Source of the DNA: an uncultured Prevotella sp.
GTDB taxonomy: Bacteria; Bacteroidota; Bacteroidia; Bacteroidales; Bacteroidaceae
Direction of reading: 5' to 3'
Assembly (NCBI GenBank): GCA_937898715.1
Contig: CALEKA010000099.1
Coordinates: forward strand, 1-7,516
DNA length: 7,516 nt
The notes under the pieces are model-generated. The model was not told the origin of the DNA and searched no databases. It worked only from the letters and a program-made list of their open reading frames with translations. The position numbers and the translations under genes were made by a program. This document shows positions 1 to 5,110 of the stretch, one piece after another. Positions within the stretch are counted from its first letter, which is position 1, and each line of letters opens with the position of its first letter.

Positions 1-99
1 GTTGTATTGATTTATTGATGAATATTCATGGTGAAGTGTCTCTTCACGGCTGCAAAATAACTGAATGATACTTCCGTGACTCCCATTATTTGCAGTCAT
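1..99 (-). CDS. Possible 5' end of a further gene, running off the left edge
   Basis: An open frame on the minus strand starts with ATG at 99-97 and continues for 33 codons to the window edge without a stop. Its first residues are MTANNGSHGSIIQLFCSREE. It begins 28 bases after the stop codon of the helix-turn-helix gene, a spacing usual for co-transcribed genes, and an in-frame stop lies just upstream of the ATG, so this is the first possible ATG start. I do not recognise the peptide; it does not resemble the usual start of a tyrosine integrase. Thirty-three open codons can occur by chance, so whether it is a gene depends on the sequence to the left. Confidence 0.4.
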   Translation of the reverse strand, partial: MTANNGSHGSIIQLFCSREETLHHEYSSINQYN

Positions 100-127
100 T
101 GATGGATAATGATGAAATCATTTGAAA

Positions 128-1078
128 TCACAATCCTTTTGCTGCCCTTTCTGCCATTGCTCGCTCCACATCGACTTTCAAAAGCAAGTTCTTCACTCCG
201 ACTTTCACCTTGTTTATATGATGCACTCTCACGATATGGCAGATGTTGGCACTTGTCAGACCATACAACTGTTGCACCTGTTCGGTGGTATAATAGTTGT
301 CATCGTTCATGAGGTCAGTTCTGCGCAGTTCTTCAAGATGCTCCTTGGAGTAATAGGTGCGACCATACTCGCGTTTGGTCGGTATCTTATGGCGGTAGGT
401 GTATGCCCTAAGTGCTGACTTGCTCATGCTAAAGGCTTTCTCTACATCATCAGCAGTCACCCACTCGGTGATGCAGTGGATGTCAACGGCAGTACCGAAG
501 AACTCATCAATATGCCGTTTGCTGTAATAGTTCTTGCCAGCGATACGGCACATCGGTATCTGGTTGCGCTTGGCGGAGGTGTAGAGCCAAGACTTCTTGA
601 CCTTATAAATGGACATCACTTCCTCGCCCGAATAATAGTCAAGCACCTCATTCTTCTCTTTCCCTTTTGTCGATTCCTGCTTTTGCGTTGGCTTTTCTGC
701 TTTTGCCTTTTTACAGGGCTTGCTCTTGCTGGCAGGAATCACACGCTTGTAGGGATTGCTCTCAAACATTTTCTCTATATCAGTTTTTCTTACGAATGCC
801 ATTCGGCAGCTCAACCGTGATGCCTTCAACTTGCCGTTAGCCACAAGTTTGTAGATATACTGTCGGGTGCATCCCATCAGAACGGCAGCTTTGGAGAATG
901 TAAGATACTCCTGATGTTGCAGATCCATGATGGGTTCAATGCCGTTAATCAAGTCCTGCTGTCTTTTTTTCCTAAGACGTTTTGCCTCTGCCTGGCATTC
1001 CTCGGAACAGTATTTCTGCATACCGCTCCTTGGCACGAATGTCTTGCCACAAAATTCACATTTTCTTGTCGGTCTCAT
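128..1078 (-). CDS. Zinc-binding protein with four tandem excisionase-like helix-turn-helix domains
   Basis: This 316-residue protein is probably a cytoplasmic DNA-binding protein. An N-terminal cysteine cluster (C7, C10, C24, C28; CEFC, then YCSEEC) should bind zinc. It is followed by a basic stretch (residues 33-40). Four similar winged-helix units of the HTH_17/excisionase type lie at about 58-107, 147-195, 203-252 and 261-310. Each has a [Y/W][L/V/Y][T/S]xx[E/K]x helix start, then a hydrophobic helix, and ends in a wing with a 'hxKxDIExh' or 'YSKxHhxEh' pattern. A lysine-rich linker (111-145) separates the first unit from the others. Proteins of this kind are, as I recall, often found next to tyrosine recombinases in Bacteroidetes integrative elements, where they could act as a recombination directionality factor or as a transcription regulator. 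The repeats in the 348 bases upstream are natural candidate binding sites. The ATG at 1078 is chosen because the zinc motif begins seven residues later. No recombinase is visible, so the role is inferred. Confidence 0.85.
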   Translation of the reverse strand: MRPTRKCEFCGKTFVPRSGMQKYCSEECQAEAKRLRKKRQQDLINGIEPIMDLQHQEYLTFSKAAVLMGCTRQYIYKLVANGKLKASRLSCRMAFVRKTDIEKMFESNPYKRVIPASKSKPCKKAKAEKPTQKQESTKGKEKNEVLDYYSGEEVMSIYKVKKSWLYTSAKRNQIPMCRIAGKNYYSKRHIDEFFGTAVDIHCITEWVTADDVEKAFSMSKSALRAYTYRHKIPTKREYGRTYYSKEHLEELRRTDLMNDDNYYTTEQVQQLYGLTSANICHIVRVHHINKVKVGVKNLLLKVDVERAMAERAAKGL

Positions 1079-1146
1079 ACTCTTTGATATTGCTATGTTC
1101 TACATACTTTGAGTATTCTACCGATGGAGTAAACGGAAGTGAACTA

Positions 1147-1163
1147 TTGACAACCTTTGTCAA
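1147..1163. promoter_or_regulatory. Perfect 7-bp dyad TTGACAA-N3-TTGTCAA, candidate operator
   Basis: TTGACAA (1147-1153) and TTGTCAA (1157-1163) form a perfect inverted repeat around a 3-bp spacer. The centre is about 77 bp before the start codon of the helix-turn-helix gene, a place suited to an operator. The same hexamer core recurs at 1206-1211, 1236-1241 and, reversed, at 1257-1262. Binding by the neighbouring protein is an inference. Confidence 0.5.
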
Positions 1164-1260
1164 CCCAGTCCATGATATAACGCTTTTTGCATATCTGTAT
1201 CAATTTTGTCACCTATCGTAACCACTTGTAAACCCTTGTCAACTACGTTCACGATATGAC
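1152..1260. repeat. Pair of 30-bp imperfect direct repeats, 79 bp apart
   Basis: Positions 1152-1181 and 1231-1260 match at 23 of 30 bases. The conserved parts are AACC, TTGTCAAC and GATAT, then AC at the end; the mismatches are spread rather than clustered. Between them lies a weaker relative (TTTTGTCACC at 1204-1213). The spacing of 79 bp is about seven and a half helical turns. Likely roles are protein-binding sites for a recombinase, for an excisionase-like protein or for autoregulation of the gene at 128-1078. Confidence 0.7.
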
Positions 1261-1390
1261 AAAATAAAAGCTCCGCAAATTCTCCACGGTAGAAATACAC
1301 TGCAAAAATATGTGGAAAATCGGGAACTGCCAAAAAGCACTCAGAAAGTGTTAAAAATTAAAGTGCATTGAAAATCAAGGCTTTATGTTT

Positions 1391-1420
1391 GGTTAGTCAT
1401 GGTAAATTATGGTTAGTTAT
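1391..1420. repeat. Three tandem 10-bp repeats beside the BspA-like stop codon
   Basis: The units are GGTTAGTCAT, GGTAAATTAT and GGTTAGTTAT, directly abutting. The outer two differ at one base and the middle one at four from the last. They end six bases before the stop codon of the truncated BspA-like gene. A 10-bp period puts each unit on the same face of the helix, which would suit cooperative protein binding at an element end. Alternatively this is a small chance repeat in AT-rich DNA. Confidence 0.55.
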
Positions 1421-1426
1421 AAGGCT

Positions 1427-4400
1427 CTAAATACAACTACTAAAGGCAGTGCCACCGATGGAAGTAATTCCTTCTGGCAACTCTATGAACGAAAGCGCAC
1501 AGCAAAAGAAGGTATCGTCTTCAATCTTTGTTACGCCAGATGGGATGGTTATTGATTGCAGACTTCTGCAAGCATAAAAAGCAGAGCGTCCTATCGTGGT
1601 GAGTGAGGAAGGAAGAGTTATCGTAGGCAGGCTTTCGCATGCAAAGAAAGCAAAATTCTTAAATTCAGTTACTGTGGAGGGAATATTCACTGATGTAAGG
1701 CTTCTGCAATCATTGAAAGTCGAAGTGCCAATGGAAGTAATTCCACTAGGAAGCCATGCCTTCTTCAAGTTAGTGTCACCATAAAAGAAACTTGATCCCG
1801 TAGCCGTCATCCCTTGCGGAAGTCGTATCTCTTCAATGTTAGGAAGATAGGCGAACAGATAAGAATAGGTATTGCCAGATGAGAGCATGGCCATCTTAGA
1901 GTCCCCATTTGAGGTATATACGTTGATAGCTCCCACATTGCACAATAGCGTTGCTTCGCTCATATTCAAAAATCTCATGTGGCCATCGGTGAGCGTACCA
2001 TTGTTTTGGTAGCATCCCGCCATCTGGCGAAGAGTGGCAATGTCGTTCACGTTGACATTTCCTGTCACTTTCACATCGGTTGCGTGAGTCATTAGCCAGT
2101 TGTTTACTTGGTTGCTGAGCGTACCCGCTGTGGTTACTTTGAATGTCAGTTGCTCTTTGATAAGTGCATCAAATTCTTTGATAAGACTGAAGTCTCCCCA
2201 TACGTTGGCAAGCCAATAAGTCCATTTTTTGGTAGTAGGAACGTAGAGCACACATTGATTTTTGTCCACTCCTGAGAATGTGCCGTTGCTGAGAGTTATG
2301 GGCTTTTCCATGTAAGCGTAGATAGAATCGAGCGCCGTGCATCCGCTAAAGGCTTCCAAGCCAATGCTGGTCAGAGCGTAGGGTAGCTTGATGAAATGGA
2401 GACTGTTGCAATTCTTGAAAGCTGAATAACCAATGTTAGTGAGCGTAGGCGGAAGGGTGATTGACTTTAAAGATGTGCATCCAGAGAAGGTTTCATCATT
2501 GACTGAGGTCGTAGCCGAGGGTAGAGTTATGCTGGTAAGTCTAGTACATCCTTTAAAAGCGGAAGACTTTAGCGTGAAGGAGGAAACGTCTGTGTGAAAC
2601 GTTACATCGTTAAGGTTAGAACATCCCTCAAAGGCAGAGTTATCTATTCTATTGACATTGTTTAGATAGAGGGCCTTTAGATTTGTGCAACCTTTGAAAG
2701 CGGAGGAGCCAATATCGGTCACTTGCCATGTATCAATATTTTGCAAAGCGGTGCATCCCTCAAAGGTAGAGGCTGATATGCTCTTGACATTGTAGGGAAA
2801 AGCGATGTTTGTAAGGCTTGTGCAGTTTTGGAAGGCTCCGGAGCCGATGGATGTGATAGAACAATTGTCATCGAACTTTACTGAAGAGAGGTTGCTACAG
2901 CCAGCAAATGCTTCTTGTCCGATGCTCTTCGTGTTTTGAGGGAAGGATAGCGATGTGAGCCCTGTGCAGCCCAAGAATGTATAGTCTTCGATAGAATCTA
3001 GGTCTTGGGGCAATGTGATGGTGGACAAGTTCTGGCAGTTCCAGAAAGCTCCCTCGTTTATGCTTTCAAGGTGCTGAGGTAGGGAGGCAGCAGTAAGAGA
3101 TATACAATTACAGAAGGCATATCTGCCGAGACACTTTACGTTTGCAGGAACCTGCAAAGATTGGAGATTATAGCAGTGAGCAAACGCCCACGGATTGATG
3201 TCTTCAAGTTTCCCAGGGAGTTCCACTTTGGTAAGGCTTCGGCAACCTAAGAACGCTCCGGTATCGATGCGCTTCACGCCATTAGGAATGGTCACATGCT
3301 CTAGGCTCTGACAATTGGAGAATGTACTGAAGCCAATAGCGCTGATATTGCTAGGAAGTTCCACAGAACGTATTTTATATAAGAAATCGAATAGGCCTAT
3401 GGGATTGCCGTCAGCATCGATTCTTGCGATGTTCATTGTGTCGCTTGAAAAGACCGGAATAGTTAGGTCGCTATGCTCTAGCTGTGCTTCGCTAAGGTCT
3501 AGGTGTGTCAGGTGTCCTTCGTAGTAGGTTCCCGCAGTGTCGGCATAGCAGCAAGCCATTTCGCGAATGAACTGCATATCACTGAGATTAATCTTGCCCA
3601 CCACTTTGAGGCTATCGACGCGATATTTGTCCCAACTATTTACTTGCATCGGCAGATTTCCTGGGCGTTCCACGTTGACCGTTGTCAACTGTCCAAGGGA
3701 CTTCGTATCGTTTGGATCAAACTCTTCGATATGTTCGAAATCTTCCCATCCTGTAGTACTTTGATAATTGCCCTGGGTTCCCTTTGGCACATATAGTTTT
3801 ACGGAAGTATTAGAAGAAAGGAGGCCTTCGAAGGAATAATGGCTTGCCTTGGGGGGCGTCGTAGCGCAGCAATAGATAGAGGAAATGGCAGAGCAATTGT
3901 CGAAATTATAGGCTTCAACATTCGTCACACTGGCAGGGATGACAAAGGAGGTGAGACTTTTGCATTCTTTGAAAGTACCCTCTGGGATAGTAGATAGCGA
4001 GTTCGACCATTCCACGAAGGCCAAGTTCTTGCAATTATAAAATGTGTTTCTTCCCATGGACTCAAGGCGGAAGGGAAGCGTGATTGAGGAAATGTTGTAG
4101 CAGCCCGAGAAAGCAAAATTTCCAATCTGTTTAAGGTTATAAGGCAAATAGATGGCATGAAGCCGCTGGCAGTTCATAAAAGCCTCTTCTCCAATGCTTT
4201 CCAAGTTGCCAGGAAGGGAAATAGATTGAAGGCTATCGCCTGTAAAAGCTCCGTGACCAATACGCTTTACGCCCGCAGGTATCGTTACGTGCTCCAACTG
4301 CTTGCAGAAGTGAAACATCGAATCTCCCACCTCTGTGAGGGTTTTGGGCAGCGCCACAGACCGCAGTGTATGGTAAAGACAAGAAAAGAGGGCTTGCGGA

Positions 4401-4819
4401 CGTTCGCCATCCTCAATGCGGGCATAATATTGTCTGCCTTCTTTGGCTTCTTCGTTAGAACCGAAGAAGTACAAGCGCAGGCGTTTTCCTGTGGGAATGA
4501 GTTGAGTATTAGATAGGTCAAGGTGTTGCAGGTGGCCATCGTAGCGGTGGTAGTTATCATCGTAATAGCTGCCTGCCATGGCGCGAATAAAGGCAATATC
4601 GTCAATGTCGAGTTCGCCAGAGATCTTAAGATTGGTGATTCGGAGTTTGCTGTTGTTGCTTATCAGACTTGAAAGTGTGCCGTGTCGCTTCACGTTGATG
4701 CTCACTTGTTCTGTGATCAAGTCTTGCTCAGCAGCTTGCGATGCCGAAACACCCAGAAACATTAGTAATGCAATTAGCAGGAGCAGTTTCTTACGGATCG
4801 GGGGAATAAAATTCCTCAT
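1427..4819 (-). CDS. BspA-like leucine-rich-repeat (LRR_5) surface protein, 3'-truncated
   Basis: The start is placed at 4819, because the protein then begins with a good signal peptide (MRNFIPPIRKK, a hydrophobic run, cleavage near SASQAA); this gives 1130 residues. The open frame reaches 4903, but those extra 28 codons read through AT-rich leader and 8-mer repeats. Three modules follow. Each opens with a head of 60-70 residues (GTLS or GNLP, a V/I-x-G-x-h-x-h-x-D strand, IRxMA, then GHLxxLDLSxxxL) at about 36-107, 376-447 and 889-958. The heads lead into 23-residue LRR_5 units of the pattern LxSITLPxxLTSIGxxAFxGCxx. Module 1 has about 7 units and module 2 about 15, and both end in a cap (LYVPxG... 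to WxxF...IxEF) near 342-367 and 858-883. Module 3 has five units and stops in the sixth (AFSSCI, then TAG) with no cap. Family members are exported or surface proteins, BspA of Tannerella being an adhesin; binding partners here are unknown. The abrupt end suggests disruption by the neighbouring element. Confidence 0.9.
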   Translation of the reverse strand: MRNFIPPIRKKLLLLIALLMFLGVSASQAAEQDLITEQVSINVKRHGTLSSLISNNSKLRITNLKISGELDIDDIAFIRAMAGSYYDDNYHRYDGHLQHLDLSNTQLIPTGKRLRLYFFGSNEEAKEGRQYYARIEDGERPQALFSCLYHTLRSVALPKTLTEVGDSMFHFCKQLEHVTIPAGVKRIGHGAFTGDSLQSISLPGNLESIGEEAFMNCQRLHAIYLPYNLKQIGNFAFSGCYNISSITLPFRLESMGRNTFYNCKNLAFVEWSNSLSTIPEGTFKECKSLTSFVIPASVTNVEAYNFDNCSAISSIYCCATTPPKASHYSFEGLLSSNTSVKLYVPKGTQGNYQSTTGWEDFEHIEEFDPNDTKSLGQLTTVNVERPGNLPMQVNSWDKYRVDSLKVVGKINLSDMQFIREMACCYADTAGTYYEGHLTHLDLSEAQLEHSDLTIPVFSSDTMNIARIDADGNPIGLFDFLYKIRSVELPSNISAIGFSTFSNCQSLEHVTIPNGVKRIDTGAFLGCRSLTKVELPGKLEDINPWAFAHCYNLQSLQVPANVKCLGRYAFCNCISLTAASLPQHLESINEGAFWNCQNLSTITLPQDLDSIEDYTFLGCTGLTSLSFPQNTKSIGQEAFAGCSNLSSVKFDDNCSITSIGSGAFQNCTSLTNIAFPYNVKSISASTFEGCTALQNIDTWQVTDIGSSAFKGCTNLKALYLNNVNRIDNSAFEGCSNLNDVTFHTDVSSFTLKSSAFKGCTRLTSITLPSATTSVNDETFSGCTSLKSITLPPTLTNIGYSAFKNCNSLHFIKLPYALTSIGLEAFSGCTALDSIYAYMEKPITLSNGTFSGVDKNQCVLYVPTTKKWTYWLANVWGDFSLIKEFDALIKEQLTFKVTTAGTLSNQVNNWLMTHATDVKVTGNVNVNDIATLRQMAGCYQNNGTLTDGHMRFLNMSEATLLCNVGAINVYTSNGDSKMAMLSSGNTYSYLFAYLPNIEEIRLPQGMTATGSSFFYGDTNLKKAWLPSGITSIGTSTFNDCRSLTSVNIPSTVTEFKNFAFFACESLPTITLPSSLTTIGRSAFYACRSLQSITIPSGVTKIEDDTFFCCALSFIELPEGITSIGGTAFSSCI

Positions 4820-4866
4820 AGAAGTGATATATTTATTATTAAAACGCGTTGGCGGAATTTGTAAAT

Positions 4867-4891
4867 GGGTTGACAAGTTAACAGGTAAGTT
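4867..4891 (+). repeat. Degenerate 8-bp tandem repeats, block A
   Basis: Read on the plus strand, three consecutive 8-mers are GGTTGACA, AGTTAACA and GGTAAGTT (4868-4891), preceded by a weaker copy. The block lies about 50-70 bp upstream of the preferred BspA-like start codon. It is the mirror image of block B: 20 bases (4869-4888) match the reverse complement of 4944-4963 with a single mismatch. Similar GTTAAC/GTTGAC 8-mer runs are, from memory, common between genes in Bacteroidetes. Their function is not known to me. Confidence 0.7.
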
Positions 4892-4940
4892 TTTCGAGTC
4901 CAATCGTTCTCGTTTTTAACGAAATAAGTAGTCTAAGACA

Positions 4941-4980
4941 TATTTACTTGTTAACTTGTCAACTTGTTTACCCGTTAACC
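4941..4980 (-). repeat. Degenerate 8-bp tandem repeats, block B (inverted to block A)
   Basis: Read on the minus strand from 4980, five consecutive 8-mers are GGTTAACG, GGTAAACA, AGTTGACA, AGTTAACA and AGTAAATA. They share the core [A/G]GT[T/A][A/G]AC. The block faces block A across 55 bp. If transcribed, the two could pair over 20 bp and hide the leader between them. It is too short-period and degenerate to be a CRISPR array. Confidence 0.75.
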
Positions 4981-5031
4981 AAGAATTCCACCAACGGGTT
5001 ATTAAAGTCTTGGAGGTAGTGAATATAAGCA

Positions 5032-5109
5032 ATTTAGCCAATACTGGGGGCGACGCGTCCTCGCGGCATCTGTTGCGTTGGCGCGTCGCCCCCATAGTAT
5101 TGGCTAAAT
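5032..5109 (-). repeat. Long inverted repeat / hairpin directly after the dpp4 stop codon
   Basis: ATTTAGCCAATACT (5032-5045) pairs with 5096-5109 and GGGGGCGACGCG (5046-5057) pairs with 5082-5093. This gives 26 base pairs, broken only by a two-base bulge (5094-5095), around a 24-base loop. On the minus strand the stem begins one base after the dpp4 stop codon, so it would form at the 3' end of that message. It could stop transcription or protect the end from exonucleases. There is no T-run after the stem in that direction, so it is not a textbook intrinsic terminator. The GC-rich core inside AT-rich arms and the near-perfect symmetry would also fit a small dispersed palindromic (REP- or MITE-like) element. 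Confidence 0.85.
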
Positions 5110-5110
5110 A

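Larger units (their letters stand above)
1079..1426. other. Repeat-rich non-coding region, candidate mobile-element end
   Basis: This stretch separates the truncated BspA-like gene from the helix-turn-helix gene and contains no convincing coding sequence. It holds three kinds of repeat: a pair of 30-bp imperfect direct repeats, scattered TTGTCA/TGACAA sites in both orientations, and three tandem 10-mers against the BspA stop codon. An 8-bp perfect inverted repeat (TTTTGTCA 1204-1211 and TGACAAAA 1257-1264) encloses part of it. Repeated short sites close to an element end are typical of the arm-type and accessory sites of tyrosine-recombinase attachment regions. They could equally be operators for the downstream helix-turn-helix gene. 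I could not place a clear TAnnTTTG promoter for that gene, nor a terminator for the BspA-like gene. Confidence 0.5.

Noticed and set aside
1..8. GTTGTATT at the window start is the reverse complement of AATACAAC at 1430-1437 in the end of the BspA-like gene
   Set aside because: An attachment-site duplication would be in direct orientation; eight inverted bases in AT-rich DNA, one of them at an arbitrary window edge, can be chance.
31..47. Small hairpin GTGAAG-N5-CTTCAC after the helix-turn-helix gene
   Set aside because: The stem is only 6 bp, no T-run follows, and it lies inside the possible next reading frame, so it is not supported as a terminator.
476..820. Plus-strand open frame of 114 codons with hydrophobic stretches
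   Set aside because: It is antisense to the lysine-rich linker and the helix-turn-helix domains; lysine codons read backwards give Phe and Leu, which explains the apparent membrane segments.
4157..4516. Plus-strand open frame of 119 codons opposite the BspA-like gene
   Set aside because: Antisense shadow of the repetitive LRR coding sequence, with no domain or start signal.
4867..4980. 8-mer arrays considered as a CRISPR or iteron origin
   Set aside because: The period is far too short for CRISPR, there are no spacers or cas genes, and no replication initiator gene is present.
4970..4999. 7-bp inverted repeat ACCCGTT / AACGGGT near block B
   Set aside because: Short stem with a 16-base loop, no T-run after it, and half of it belongs to the 8-mer array; too weak to call a terminator.
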